DNA of 64,000 nt from Formicincola oecophyllae (GCF_006542395.2 NZ_CP038231.1:1860001-1924000); one strand, 5' to 3'; positions 9,200 to 18,347 are shown, numbered from the stretch's first letter. Notes: a model not told the origin generated them from the sequence alone. A program made the numbers and translations.

Positions 9200-9931
9200 A
9201 TGATGAAAACGCGCAACACCACCAAGGCCATGCCCTGTGCGGCCCCCACACCCCTTGCACCCCTGGGGTGCCTGGCTTCTGCAGGTCTGGGCGCAGGCTT
9301 GTTTGGGTTGAGTGTGGGCTTGTTCAGTGCAGGCGTGGCCAGCGCAGCCCCTGTGCCGCCTTGCCAACCTGGCCAAGTGGCGCTGACCCAGCCAGACCCG
9401 CCAGGGTCCTACGCTGGGATGTCGCACAATGGCACGCGCCTCTCTTTCACCAACCTCTCAGACCACGCTTGCAGTCTGCCTGCGGAGCCTGAGCTGACCT
9501 TCACAGGGCCCAACGGACGCCCTTACGAGATCGTCACCACAAGCAGCTACGGCACCCCCACCGCTGATGAAGGCGGCACGGTCGTTCTGGGGCCAAAGCA
9601 CACCTCCCCCCCTGACCAGGCCACCCCTGCTAGCCCCCAGGCCGGGGCGCAGGCCACCAAGGCCACCCAGACCAACCAATCCCAGGTCAAAAACCACACC
9701 CTATCCAAGCCCCAGGGGCCCCCTGATGAGCTTGGCACCATCCTGTTCTGGGTTTCAGGCAATGTCTTCGACCGGGGGCGCTGCTTTGACATCAAGGAGG
9801 TGAGCATCAAAGCAGGGCCTCTTTCATGGCGCCAGCCACTGCCAGCGCAAATGTGCGGCCCAGCCACTTCGCCAGTGCGCGTTGACGAACCAGCCTTGAA
9901 ACCCACTAACCCTGCCGAACCCCTTCCCTGA
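9200..9931 (+). CDS. Exported DUF4232-like protein
   Basis: The protein has 243 residues from ATG 9200, with GGAGGAG immediately upstream. A signal peptide (MMKTRNTTK, long hydrophobic core, AxA near VASA-A) is followed by a domain with the pattern LSFTNLSDHACSLPAEPELT and a paired Cys later (RGRCFDIKEVS). This matches the beta-sandwich layout of DUF4232 domains: a strand with LxLTNxxxxxCxL, a middle strand, and a closing strand with Cys. A Pro/Thr/Gln-rich linker (about residues 135-175) interrupts the domain. It is probably periplasmic; function unknown. Confidence 0.6.
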   Translation: MMKTRNTTKAMPCAAPTPLAPLGCLASAGLGAGLFGLSVGLFSAGVASAAPVPPCQPGQVALTQPDPPGSYAGMSHNGTRLSFTNLSDHACSLPAEPELTFTGPNGRPYEIVTTSSYGTPTADEGGTVVLGPKHTSPPDQATPASPQAGAQATKATQTNQSQVKNHTLSKPQGPPDELGTILFWVSGNVFDRGRCFDIKEVSIKAGPLSWRQPLPAQMCGPATSPVRVDEPALKPTNPAEPLP

Positions 9932-10109
9932 CTCCAGTTCCACAGTCCTGTCCTTATCAGGGCCATGGGCCGCCAGCTGAAGGCCAGCGCGCCTGCTGGG
10001 CAACCACCCTTCCCCTGGCCTGCGCAAGCTGGTAACCGCATGGGATTCGCCGCCCCCACCGCCCACCCTTGCCAAGGGTTGGGCCCCTTTGCACAAGGCA
10101 CGCCGCCCC

Positions 10110-11504
10110 ATGGCTGAAGCACCCCAACACGCTGAACCATCCCCAGCCCCTGGCGGCCAGGCGCAAGGCGCAACCCCCCCTGGGGCTGAGGGCGCGCCGC
10201 CTAGCGCCTTCGGACCTAGCGCCCTCGACCATGGGGTTGAACGCGCAGCTGAACCCTCAGCGCTTGATTCAGCGTTGGCCGGGGCCTTTTCAGCCCTCCA
10301 AGGGGGCCAGGCGCCTGTGCACCACATCCACGTGGCAAGTGAGCCCATGGGGGGGGAGGGCGCACCCCTGGGCGCTGTTGGCCTTGCTGTGGCGCCAGAC
10401 ACCTTCACGGCCGCAGGCCACCCCACAGACCCAGCCGTGCAGGCTGTGGTGACGCCAGCAGCCGTGGTGCCCAAGCCGCCAGCAGCCCGCCGCCAGGCCA
10501 TGGTGGGCACACTGCTGGCGCTTGGGGGTTTTGCGGCCTTCTCCATCAGCGATCTGTTCTCCAAATTGCTGGCTGGCAGTTTGGGGCCGTTTGAAGTGGC
10601 CATGACGGGGGGCCTGTTCGGCCTCCTCCTGCTGCCCTTCATCAAGCAAAAGGGCACGTCCTGGCGCGCGCTCCTGCCAGAGGGCAGGCGCATGTGGGGC
10701 ATTTGGCTGCTGCGCGCTGTGGCTGTGTTCCTGGCAACGGCTCTCAGCGTGGAGGCCTTCATGCTTCTGCCCATGGCGGAGGCCATGGCGCTGATGTTCC
10801 TCTGCCCCTTCATCACCAACATCCTGGCCACTGTGCTGCTTCACGAGCACGTTCCCCCTTCCTCCTGGATGGCCACGGTGGTGGGGTTCGCTGGCGTGCT
10901 GATGATTCTGCGCCCCGGCGTGAAGGAGGTTGGCGTTGGCGAGCTGTGCGCCCTGGCCGTGGCGTTCGTCCTGGCGCTGAACGTGGTTTCCTTCCGCATG
11001 GCGCCAGCTGGGGCTGAAAACCCGTTGACGATGTTCAGCGCCACCATTTTCGGCCCCCTTTTGGGCAATGGCCTGCTGGCCTTGGCCCTTGGGCAGCTGG
11101 CGGTGCCCCAGGGGGCTGTGGTGTGGGGGGATTTGTTCGGCTATGGGTTCCTCATGGCGGTTGGCCAGCTTCTGCTGATGAGCGCCTCCCGCCTGGTGTC
11201 CTCCAGCCGCGTCTCCCTCACCCAGTACAGCCAGATGTTGTGGACGGTCGGCTTCAGCCTGACGATTTTCCACGACCATTTCGACCTCCTGACCATGCTG
11301 GGCATCATGGTCATCCTGATGTCGGGCGCGCTTGAATGGGTGGGCAAGAACTTCCGCCTGGTGGCGGTGCATTACCAGCGCCCCCTTGCCAGGGTGCGCA
11401 CCACCCACCCCAAAATCAGGCGCTGGCGCCGCACCCGCCCGCCGGAGCAGCCGCGCCCTGCGCCTGGCGTGCGCCCCTACAGCCCGCGCAAGCCCGGGCT
11501 GTGA
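10110..11504 (+). CDS. DMT family (EamA) transporter with disordered N-terminal extension
   Basis: This 464-residue protein has a 130-residue Pro/Ala/Gly-rich N-terminal tail followed by ten predicted membrane helices in two EamA repeats (LLALGGFAAFSISDLFSKLL; LCALAVAFVLALNVVSF). The signature PMAEAMALMFLCPFITNIL and the ending of repeat 1 (GFAGVLMILRPG) are typical of drug/metabolite transporters. A basic, Pro-rich C-terminal tail closes it. The start used is ATG 10110; TTG 10089 is in frame but lacks support. Long soluble tails are not usual in this family, so the true start could also lie near residue 130. Substrate unknown. It is followed 31 bases later by the DUF805 cluster. Confidence 0.7.
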   Translation: MAEAPQHAEPSPAPGGQAQGATPPGAEGAPPSAFGPSALDHGVERAAEPSALDSALAGAFSALQGGQAPVHHIHVASEPMGGEGAPLGAVGLAVAPDTFTAAGHPTDPAVQAVVTPAAVVPKPPAARRQAMVGTLLALGGFAAFSISDLFSKLLAGSLGPFEVAMTGGLFGLLLLPFIKQKGTSWRALLPEGRRMWGIWLLRAVAVFLATALSVEAFMLLPMAEAMALMFLCPFITNILATVLLHEHVPPSSWMATVVGFAGVLMILRPGVKEVGVGELCALAVAFVLALNVVSFRMAPAGAENPLTMFSATIFGPLLGNGLLALALGQLAVPQGAVVWGDLFGYGFLMAVGQLLLMSASRLVSSSRVSLTQYSQMLWTVGFSLTIFHDHFDLLTMLGIMVILMSGALEWVGKNFRLVAVHYQRPLARVRTTHPKIRRWRRTRPPEQPRPAPGVRPYSPRKPGL

Positions 11505-11535
11505 ACGCTGCTGTGAACACTAATGCTGCCTGACC

Positions 11536-12453
11536 ATGCCCCAGCCCCAGTCCAAGCCAAGCTACCGGCCAACCCTGCTGACCCTGGACAATCTGCCCCG
11601 CAATGGCTGGCAGTGGTTCCTGCGCGCGCTGCGTCGCAGCTTGGTGTTTGGAGGGCGCGCCACCAGGCGGGAATATGGGTGGTTTGTTTTCTGGGCAGTG
11701 CTTTTGGTGGCTGGGGCCTGGTTTGCGCCCCTTGTCGGCCATGAGGCCAGTGTGGCGCTTGGGCTGTTCCTGGCACTGCCTTTCCTGGCTGCCACGACGC
11801 GGCGCCTTCATGACGCGGGCTATTCAGGCAAGCTCCTGGCCAGCGGGCTTTTCCTGATGATGTTGGCTTATGGCTGCACCGTGCCCCTTGAGAACAGCCA
11901 GGGCATTCAAGACCTTGGCCCTGCGGCGGCGGTGGAAAAAGGCATAACTTGGTTTTTGGGGATCTTTGCCCTGGTGGGTGGCGCTGTGCTGGTTTTGTTC
12001 ATGCTGCGCCCTAGCCAGCCAGGCGCCAACCGCTTTGGACCCAACCCTTACGCCGCCCTTGGCCTTGATGAAGGGGTGGAAAGCCCAAGCGGCACTAAGA
12101 AGGAGCAACAAACTGCCAACCAGGACCAACCATCAAACACCCATGGCCAGCCTGCCCCAACGGGGCGCGAACGGCCCTTGGCAAGCGCGCCTTCGGCCCA
12201 TGCGAGGGCGGAACAGGTTGAGGTGATGGAAGCTGCGCCCCCTCAGCCCAAACGGCCCGCACCGCTTTCAACGCCACCCAAACCCCAAGCGCCTCCCAAG
12301 GCGCCTTCAGTCGTGCCACGCCCCAGGGACGCCCAGCAGGAACTGGCCAGCCTGGCCTTGCTGGAACAATACGCAGCCCTGCACAGCAAAGGCGTTTTGA
12401 CGGACGCTGAGTTTAAACGCAAAAAGGCCCAGCTCCTCAGTTCACCTAACTGA
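11536..12453 (+). CDS. DUF805 membrane protein with C-terminal SHOCT domain (copy 1)
   Basis: The 305-residue protein begins with a DUF805 domain (about 20-170). It opens NGWQWFLRAL, then FGGRATRREYGWFVFW entering helix 1, then the hallmark TTRRLHDAGYSG between helices. After three to four helices comes RPSQPGANRFGPNPY, the family's closing signature. A 110-residue Pro/Gln/Ala-rich linker leads to a SHOCT module (about 273-302: ALLEQYAALHSKGVLTDAEF). DUF805 proteins are inner-membrane proteins of unknown function; SHOCT domains are short helical hairpins thought to mediate oligomerisation. It is the first of five adjacent genes sharing these parts and is closest in sequence to the copy at 13406. 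Confidence 0.85.
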   Translation: MPQPQSKPSYRPTLLTLDNLPRNGWQWFLRALRRSLVFGGRATRREYGWFVFWAVLLVAGAWFAPLVGHEASVALGLFLALPFLAATTRRLHDAGYSGKLLASGLFLMMLAYGCTVPLENSQGIQDLGPAAAVEKGITWFLGIFALVGGAVLVLFMLRPSQPGANRFGPNPYAALGLDEGVESPSGTKKEQQTANQDQPSNTHGQPAPTGRERPLASAPSAHARAEQVEVMEAAPPQPKRPAPLSTPPKPQAPPKAPSVVPRPRDAQQELASLALLEQYAALHSKGVLTDAEFKRKKAQLLSSPN

Positions 12454-12605
12454 ATGGCAGCGCCTTGGGGGCTGGCTACCATGCGGGAAAGCCGTGCGGA
12501 ATCCGCCCTTATCCAGGGTGCCCTGCGCCCTTGCCTTCAGGAGGTGGGGGCTTACTATCATGGCCGTTCTGCAGCACCCTTGCTCCCTTACCTAAAGGCC
12601 CCACC

Positions 12606-13292
12606 ATGCCACCTACCCCCCTTAAAAACACGCCCCCCACTGGTTGGGACTGGTTCATGCAAGGGTTGCGGCATTACAGCGACTTCAAAGGCCGCTCACC
12701 ACGGGCGGCTTTTTGGTGGTTCGCCATCATGTCTTTTGGCTTCAGCGTTCTCATTGGTTGGGTGGATGTGATTTTCAAAGCAGGGCACTTCCTGAGTGCT
12801 TTGTTTTGGGTGGCGCTGTTCCTGCCCATGGTGGCTGTTTCAGTGCGGCGCTTGCATGACGCTGGCCATTCCAGCTGGTGGGCTATCGCTTTCTACCCCA
12901 TAGCCATGGTGGAGCTGGGCTGGCTGAACGCCATTTCCATGCCCCATGCCACCAGCGACCCTTTTCTGGTGTTGACGACATTCCTCGGCGTTGTGCTTCT
13001 GCTGCCTTACTTGGCTTTGGCCATTACGTTGTTTGTTTTCTACTGCCAATTAAGCCAGCCTGGCCCCAACAGATACGGCCCCAATCCTTATGCACCCCAA
13101 CCTGGCGCTGCGCCGCCTGCGCCAAGCCAGCCCCCGCCCACCCAGCGCACTTCTACCCAGCACCATGACCAGACCCAGCAGGAACGGGAAACGCTGGACT
13201 TGCTGGAAAAACTTGCAGCCCTTCACGCCCAGGGTGTTTTGACGGACGCTGAGTTTGAGCGGAAGAAAGCGGAGCTTCTCCAGGAAAAGTGA
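12606..13292 (+). CDS. DUF805 membrane protein with C-terminal SHOCT domain (copy 2)
   Basis: The protein has 228 residues from ATG 12606; the reading frame runs further upstream but the family N-terminus (TGWDWFMQGLRHYSDFKGRS) fixes the start. The DUF805 domain shows FKGRSPRAAFWWFAIM, then SVRRLHDAGHSSWW, about four membrane helices, and the closing SQPGPNRYGPNPY. A Pro/Gln/Thr-rich linker of about 35 residues leads to a SHOCT module (LDLLEKLAALHAQGVLTDAEF). The downstream base sequence of the SHOCT part is close to that of copy 3. There is no obvious terminator before the next gene, so the cluster may be one transcript. Function unknown. Confidence 0.83.
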   Translation: MPPTPLKNTPPTGWDWFMQGLRHYSDFKGRSPRAAFWWFAIMSFGFSVLIGWVDVIFKAGHFLSALFWVALFLPMVAVSVRRLHDAGHSSWWAIAFYPIAMVELGWLNAISMPHATSDPFLVLTTFLGVVLLLPYLALAITLFVFYCQLSQPGPNRYGPNPYAPQPGAAPPAPSQPPPTQRTSTQHHDQTQQERETLDLLEKLAALHAQGVLTDAEFERKKAELLQEK

Positions 13293-13405
13293 TGGCGCTG
13301 AAGGTATAAGCACCGGCAGTGCAACAGGGCGCCTGGCGGCCCAAAATTCTGTTTTTCCCCCTGTTTTTGCGCCTAATCACACCTAATTTTTTCTGAAACC
13401 AGGCC

Positions 13406-14167
13406 ATGCCCAAACCCCATCCAACCCTCCTCACACTTGAAACACTGCCCCACAATGGCTGGCAGTGGTTCCTGCGCGCGCTGCGACTGGGCACAACATT
13501 TGAAGGCCGAGCAACGCGGCAAGAATATGGGTGGTTCATCTTTTGGATGGTGTTGCTGGTGGCTGGGGCCTGGTTTGTGCCCTTTGTGGGCCATGGGGCC
13601 AGCGTGGTGCTTGGGCTGTGCTTGGCAGTGCCTCTTCTGGCTGTCACAACACGCCGCCTTCAGGATGCTATCCCTACGACAAGGCCTCTTGTAATTAAGG
13701 TCTATGTTTTGTGTTTATTCACATTGGGGATGGAAGGGTTCATTTATTGCTATCCAAATGCTGATGTCCACGTTACAGCTGCCATTTTAGTCATTGTGGT
13801 AGTTTGCTGGGCGGCCTACTTTCTAAGCATATTATATTACCTACTTTGCCCCAGTCAGCCTGACCCCAATCCATACGGCCCTAACCCCTACGCTGCCCTT
13901 GAGCTTGAAAGCGGGGGTGCGGAAAACCCAGCGGCAAGCACGGGCGCAGCCCAAAATGAAGGCCAAAATGAAAGCCCGAGCAGTGGCGTTCAGGAACCAG
14001 CCCAGGCGCCACTTCAAGCCCCCACAGTGGAACCACAGCCCAGGGACGCCCAGCAGGAACTGGCCAGCCTAGCGTTGCTGCAGCAATACGCTGCCCTTCA
14101 CGCCCAGGGCGTTCTGACGGACGCTGAGTTTGAGCGCAAAAAAGCAGAACTCCTCCAAGGGAACTAA
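13406..14167 (+). CDS. DUF805 membrane protein with C-terminal SHOCT domain (copy 3, mosaic)
   Basis: The protein has 253 residues. The first 85 residues and the SHOCT tail are near-copies of the gene at 11536 (NGWQWFLRALR, GRATRQEYGWF; PQPRDAQQELASLALL). The middle (about 13,670-13,860) is different, noticeably AT-richer and encodes unrelated helices (KVYVLCLFTLGMEGFIYCY). The hallmark TTRRLHDAG has become TTRRLQDAI, losing the conserved His and Gly, and the closing motif is SQPDPNPYGPNPY. This looks like a duplicated gene whose membrane core was replaced by recombination or has drifted. Whether it still works like the others is uncertain. Confidence 0.8.
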   Translation: MPKPHPTLLTLETLPHNGWQWFLRALRLGTTFEGRATRQEYGWFIFWMVLLVAGAWFVPFVGHGASVVLGLCLAVPLLAVTTRRLQDAIPTTRPLVIKVYVLCLFTLGMEGFIYCYPNADVHVTAAILVIVVVCWAAYFLSILYYLLCPSQPDPNPYGPNPYAALELESGGAENPAASTGAAQNEGQNESPSSGVQEPAQAPLQAPTVEPQPRDAQQELASLALLQQYAALHAQGVLTDAEFERKKAELLQGN

Positions 14168-14344
14168 GGGCTGCGCAAAATTAGGTGGGGCTGGGTAGGT
14201 TAGGCTTTTAGGGGGCATTACCGCAGCCACCTCGTCACGGGGGCCAACATCCTTTGCCCAGGTGCAGGGTCGTTTCCATGCTGCAACGGCTGGTGGTTTG
14301 TGCCACCCTCCAAGCACCAGCATTCCCAGCCAACAGGAAACACC

Positions 14345-14857
14345 ATGAACAACACTCCCCCCTCCCCATCTACCAGCGCTACACCAACCCTGCCCCAGGA
14401 TGGCTGGGGGTGGATCATGCAGGCCTTGAAGAACTACGCCGTGTTCAGCGGCCGCTCCCCCAGGCGCGCGTTCTGGTGGTGTTCACTGTTCCAGTTCGGG
14501 GCTGTGCTGGTGGCCAATCTGGGGGATATGTTGTTCAACACAGGCAACCTCCTCAGCGCCCAGGTCTGGCTGGGGCTTTTGCTGCCCACCTTGGCTGTTG
14601 GCGTGCGGCGCCTTCACGACACGGGCCGTTCAGCTTGGTGGGTATTCATCAACATGCCCTTCCTGGCAGCTGGCTGGGGGCTGTGGTCTTTAGCCAAACG
14701 CCACGCCTGCCCAGAACACGCCCATGCGCTGGTGGTGGCTGGTGGCGCCCTGTTCATCATCGGGCTGGCGCTGACGGTGGCGCAGTTTGTGTTTGAATGC
14801 TTGCCCAGCCAGCCAGGCCCCAACAAATACGGCCCCAACCCTTACAATCAGGGGTAA
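14345..14857 (+). CDS. DUF805 membrane protein without SHOCT tail (copy 4)
   Basis: The protein has 170 residues from ATG 14345. It is a complete DUF805 domain: DGWGWIMQALKNYAVFSGRS, PRRAFWW into helix 1, GVRRLHDTGRSAWW, three further helices and SQPGPNKYGPNPY. It ends four residues later, so the linker and SHOCT tail of its neighbours are missing. The superinfection-immunity-like gene that follows 170 bases later does carry a SHOCT tail, so tail and head may have been exchanged between these genes. Function unknown; inner membrane. Confidence 0.83.
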   Translation: MNNTPPSPSTSATPTLPQDGWGWIMQALKNYAVFSGRSPRRAFWWCSLFQFGAVLVANLGDMLFNTGNLLSAQVWLGLLLPTLAVGVRRLHDTGRSAWWVFINMPFLAAGWGLWSLAKRHACPEHAHALVVAGGALFIIGLALTVAQFVFECLPSQPGPNKYGPNPYNQG

Positions 14858-15027
14858 GGAGAAGGCCCAAGCTGGTGTGGGCTGGTGCAGCCTGCAAAGA
14901 CCACGACCCTGTGCGCAGTTGCTTGCTAAGGCACCGCAGGGGCTTGATCATCCCAGCCTGTTCACGTCACATTCAGCATTGCCCACAACCAGGACCGCGC
15001 CCAACCCCCACACCGCGCCATGGTGGC

Positions 15028-15480
15028 ATGAGGAGAACCAGAGCTTTGGAAGATCTTGGTGCCGTTGTCGTGGTTTTGGTGTGTGGCGTTGTGGCGCTGT
15101 GTGTCTACTTCATTCCCACCATGGTGGCTTCCCAACGGGGCGTCATCAACAAGCAGGGCGTTTTCCTCATTAATCTGTGCTTAGGTGGAACAGGGCTTGG
15201 CTGGATGGTGGCGATGGTTCTGGCTTGCATGTTGCCAACCCACCAGGACCGGCAACGCGCTGGTCAGAGCGCGGGGCCCGCACCCCAACCTACCCCGGCG
15301 CCAAGCCTCCACGCGCAGCACGCAGCCCCTGTGGCCCAGGCGCCAAGCAAGCCAGACCCCACCCAGCGGGAGCGGGACAATCTGGCCCTGTTGGAGAAAT
15401 ACGCGGCCCTGCACAGCAAAGGCGTTTTGACGGACGCTGAGTTTGAGCAACGCAAAGCCGCCATCCTAACCCAACCCTGA
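15028..15480 (+). CDS. Superinfection-immunity-like membrane protein with SHOCT tail
   Basis: The protein has 150 residues from ATG 15028 (the frame is open further upstream, and no strong ribosome site marks the start). The N-terminal half has two membrane helices in the pattern ALCVYFIPTMVASQRG ... FLINLCLGGTGLGWMVAMVLA. This matches the Imm_superinfect family (named after the phage T4 Imm protein), whose usual form is YFLPTxxAxxRxH ... NxxLGWTxxGWVxAL. A Pro/Ala/Gln-rich linker follows, then a SHOCT module (LALLEKYAALHSKGVLTDAEF). Thirty-nine bases of the tail (15406-15444) are identical to 12376-12414 in the DUF805 gene copy 1. Chromosomal members of this family are usually of unknown role, so phage exclusion is only a possibility. 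Confidence 0.7.
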   Translation: MRRTRALEDLGAVVVVLVCGVVALCVYFIPTMVASQRGVINKQGVFLINLCLGGTGLGWMVAMVLACMLPTHQDRQRAGQSAGPAPQPTPAPSLHAQHAAPVAQAPSKPDPTQRERDNLALLEKYAALHSKGVLTDAEFEQRKAAILTQP

Positions 15481-15594
15481 CCTCCAACGCCCCTTGGCAG
15501 GTTTTGGGTATAGCGCCACCCAGACTTCAACCGTGCCCAGCCACCAGGGGTTGGGCTGGACGGGTGGGCGGCTTTCTCCTTAAAACGTTACGCA

Positions 15595-16470
15595 ATGAAA
15601 TTGAGAGCGCCCCGCCCCACCCTGCGCCGTGCCTGCCCCACCAAGCCCCTGCGCCGTTGCGCGTGGGTATTGCTAGCTGCTGGCTTGGGCGTGCTGCCTT
15701 TGGCAGGCTGCGGCTATTTCGATTCGCGCGATGCCCACCGTGCCCAGTTCGAGTTCATCGGCATGACGGGGTTCGACCTGCAGGCCTGCGCTGGCATCCC
15801 CGGTAAAACGGCCAAGCTCAACGACACCACCCAGATTTGGCAGTACGCCATCACCCGTACACTGCCCACGCCCCAAGGGTCCACATTCATACCTATTGGG
15901 GACATCGTCAGCATTTACCAGTCCTTCATGGGGGGGGCTGGCAACAACTGCACCATGATTGTGCGCCTAGACCATGACCGCGTTTCAGAGGTGCATTATG
16001 CAGGCAATGATGATGAGTATCTGGGCTCAGACGGCATCTGTTCCATGATTGTGCGCGGCTGCCTGCGCCAGGCGGAAGCCACCATGCACCCTGCTGGCAG
16101 CTATTGGCCACTGGGGCCTGTCTCAGCAACGCGTTCGCCCCAGATACCGCCCCAAAGCACCAGCGCCACCTATTCCAAGCAGTCAGGCAGCTATGTGCCT
16201 GTGTTTGACGGCAACCCTGACCTGCCCACCATCAGGCCCGTCAGCCAGGCGCGCGCTGAAAGCAGGGGCGCAGCCGTGCGGCAATACGACATTGACGCCC
16301 TCCAAAAGCGTGCTGACGCCCAGGCCAAGGCAGCTGCCCAGCAGGTCCTCACCCACGTTCAGGCCCAAGCTCAGGCGAAAGGGGCAGGACGCGCGCACGC
16401 CCCAGCCACCCCAGCCCAAAACTGCCCACCTGATTGCGCTGCTGCCATCACAAGCGCTGAAGGCAACTGA
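15595..16470 (+). CDS. Lipoprotein of unknown function
   Basis: The 291-residue protein has an Arg-rich n-region (MKLRAPRPTLRRACPTKPLRR), a hydrophobic core and the lipobox LPLAGC, giving lipidation at Cys about 39. The mature N-terminal domain (FIGMTGFDLQACAGIPGKT ... WQYAITRTLP ... CTMIVRLDHDRVSEVHYAGND) has the outline of small outer-membrane lipoproteins that bind or assemble other proteins. The C-terminal third is Ala/Gln-rich and helical. Cys pairs (QACAG, NNCTM, GICSM, GCLRQ) may form disulfides. The gene converges on pdxJ with only 28 bases between stops. Confidence 0.6.
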   Translation: MKLRAPRPTLRRACPTKPLRRCAWVLLAAGLGVLPLAGCGYFDSRDAHRAQFEFIGMTGFDLQACAGIPGKTAKLNDTTQIWQYAITRTLPTPQGSTFIPIGDIVSIYQSFMGGAGNNCTMIVRLDHDRVSEVHYAGNDDEYLGSDGICSMIVRGCLRQAEATMHPAGSYWPLGPVSATRSPQIPPQSTSATYSKQSGSYVPVFDGNPDLPTIRPVSQARAESRGAAVRQYDIDALQKRADAQAKAAAQQVLTHVQAQAQAKGAGRAHAPATPAQNCPPDCAAAITSAEGN

Positions 16471-16498
16471 CCCCAAACGCCCTGTGGTAGTTCCAGGT

Positions 16499-17197
16499 TC
16501 AAGGATTGATGAGCGCCTTCATGCGCGCCACCACAGGGCCTAGGCCGTCAAACACCGCCTGGCTGATGAGGAAATGCCCGATGTTGAGCTCAGCCAGCCC
16601 TGGCAGGGTGGTGATGGGGGCCACATTCTCAAAAGTCAGGCCGTGACCTGCGTGCACCTCCATGCCGTTGGCGGTGGCTGCCGCTGCAGCTTGGCGCAGG
16701 CGTTCCAGCTCCCCCACCTTGCCTGCGGCGTAAGCGCCTGTGTGCAGTTCCACCACAGGTGCGCCAAGGCGGTGCGCCGCCGCCACGCTTTCTGCTGTGG
16801 GGTCAATGAACAGCGAAACGCGGATGCCAGCCCCAAGCAGTTTCTGGATGCGCGGTTTGAGCGCACCTTCCTGCCCCACAACGTCAAGACCGCCTTCCGT
16901 GGTTAGTTCCTGGCGGCGCTCTGGCACCACGCAGCAGGCATGGGGTTTGAGGGCAACGGCCATGGCCGTCATCTCATCTGTTGCGGCCATTTCGAAGTTC
17001 AGAGGCGCTGGCAGCGCGCGCAGGCGCTTGATGTCGTCATCCTTGATGTGGCGGCGGTCCTCACGCACATGGGCGGTGATGCCGTCTGCGCCATTTTCCA
17101 GCGCCATGCGGGCTGCCGCGACAGGGTCTGGGTAATTCTCGCCGCGTGCATTGCGCAGTGTGGCAACGTGGTCAACATTGACGCCAAGCCTGATCAT
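16499..17197 (-). CDS. pdxJ: Pyridoxine 5'-phosphate synthase
   Basis: PdxJ condenses 3-amino-2-oxopropyl phosphate (made by PdxA) with 1-deoxy-D-xylulose 5-phosphate to give pyridoxine 5'-phosphate, the last ring-forming step of the DXP-dependent vitamin B6 route. The protein has 232 residues from ATG 17197 (AGGAG upstream); the frame extends 20 codons further but MIRLGVNVDHVATLRNARG is the family N-terminus. Further hallmarks are GADGITAHVREDRRHI, CVVPERR, TEGGLDV, LFIDP, VELHTGAYA and HAGHGL. The length is slightly short but complete. It lies 34 bases downstream of pdxA on the same strand, so the two probably form an operon. Confidence 0.95.
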   Translation of the reverse strand: MIRLGVNVDHVATLRNARGENYPDPVAAARMALENGADGITAHVREDRRHIKDDDIKRLRALPAPLNFEMAATDEMTAMAVALKPHACCVVPERRQELTTEGGLDVVGQEGALKPRIQKLLGAGIRVSLFIDPTAESVAAAHRLGAPVVELHTGAYAAGKVGELERLRQAAAAATANGMEVHAGHGLTFENVAPITTLPGLAELNIGHFLISQAVFDGLGPVVARMKALINP

Positions 17198-17231
17198 GGT
17201 GTGCTTTCTCCTAACTAAGGTTAATAAGGGT

Positions 17232-18347
17232 TCAGTGGGTGCTGCGGGCCTTGGCAATGGCCTGGGCCGTTAGCAGCGCCTGGTGCAGGCTGCGGGCATC
17301 GGCCACGCGCTGCCCTGCTTGGGCAGGGCTGCCCCATTGGCTGGGAGGGCGGGCGATGTCAAAGGCCGTTCCATGGTCTGGCGATGTGCGCACCACATCA
17401 AGCCCCAGGGTGATGTTTACCCCCTCCTCCATGCCCAAAGTCTTCAAAGGAATCAGCCCCTGGTCATGGTAAAGGCACAGGGCAGCGTCATAGCGCGCCC
17501 TGGCTGCTGGGGTGAACATGGTGTCGGGTGGCATGGGGCCTTCAACATCAAGCCCCTCCGCTTTGAGGGCTTCAAGGGCTGGGGATATGACGTCCCTCTC
17601 CTCACAGCCCATCATGCCGTCCTCCCCAGCGTGGGGGTTAAGGCCAGCCACCCAAAGCCGCGGCCTGGGCAGGCCGAAATCACGTTTCAAGGCAGCCACG
17701 GTGCGGCGCGCCACATCCATGATGCGCGCACGCCCCCCCTCCCCCTGCAGCGCTGCAACAGCGCTGGCCAAGCTGGTGTGAATGGTGGCCAGAACCACCC
17801 GCAGCCCTGGCTGGGGCGTATGGCCCCACGCCCTGGGGGGGCACGCCAGCATCATCAGCTCCTCACCCCCTTGCCCTGTTAGGGAGGCGATGAATTCAGT
17901 GTGCCCAGGGAAAGAGAATCCAGCCGCCTTGAGAACATGCTTGGCGATGGGGGCCGTCACCACCCCCGCCACATCGCCAGCCAGCGCAGCCTGCGTGGCC
18001 TGGGTGATGGCCGCCACAACGGCAGGGCTGTTGGCGCTGTCAAGCGTACCTGGGGTGACGGGTTCTGGGCAGCGCACCACCATGACGGGCAGCGCGTTAG
18101 CGAACACGCAAGCTGCCTGGCTTGGGTGGGTGATGGCTTGGGTGGGAATAGCCCCTGCCATGAGGGCGGGGTCGCCATACCAGCAGAACACAGGTCCCTG
18201 GCCACGGGTCTGCCGCCAGAGGGCAGCTGTGATTTCAGGCCCGATGCCAGCTGGGTCCCCCATGGTGACGGCCAAGGGGGGTAGGGGTGCGGGAACAGTC
18301 CCCAGCGCCATGGTGGCTGGGGTGGGGTGTGCGCTTTGGTGGCTCAT
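17232..18347 (-). CDS. pdxA: 4-hydroxythreonine-4-phosphate dehydrogenase
   Basis: PdxA oxidises 4-phosphohydroxy-L-threonine with NAD(P)+; the product loses CO2 and feeds PdxJ. The protein has 371 residues. It opens after a short variable leader with [15 protein letters not shown], and shows [13 protein letters not shown] and [20 protein letters not shown], which supply metal- and phosphate-binding His and Asp residues, plus [10 protein letters not shown] and [10 protein letters not shown]. The start at 18347 has no clear ribosome site; ATG 18311 is an alternative. It is the first gene of a pdxA-pdxJ pair. It is somewhat longer than the E. coli enzyme because of the N-terminal leader. Confidence 0.95.
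   Translation of the reverse strand: MSHQSAHPTPATMALGTVPAPLPPLAVTMGDPAGIGPEITAALWRQTRGQGPVFCWYGDPALMAGAIPTQAITHPSQAACVFANALPVMVVRCPEPVTPGTLDSANSPAVVAAITQATQAALAGDVAGVVTAPIAKHVLKAAGFSFPGHTEFIASLTGQGGEELMMLACPPRAWGHTPQPGLRVVLATIHTSLASAVAALQGEGGRARIMDVARRTVAALKRDFGLPRPRLWVAGLNPHAGEDGMMGCEERDVISPALEALKAEGLDVEGPMPPDTMFTPAARARYDAALCLYHDQGLIPLKTLGMEEGVNITLGLDVVRTSPDHGTAFDIARPPSQWGSPAQAGQRVADARSLHQALLTAQAIAKARSTH

Noticed and set aside
10290-11408. Long minus-strand open frame opposite the DMT transporter
   Set aside because: His/Gln/Gly-rich shadow frame typical of antisense reading in GC-rich genes.
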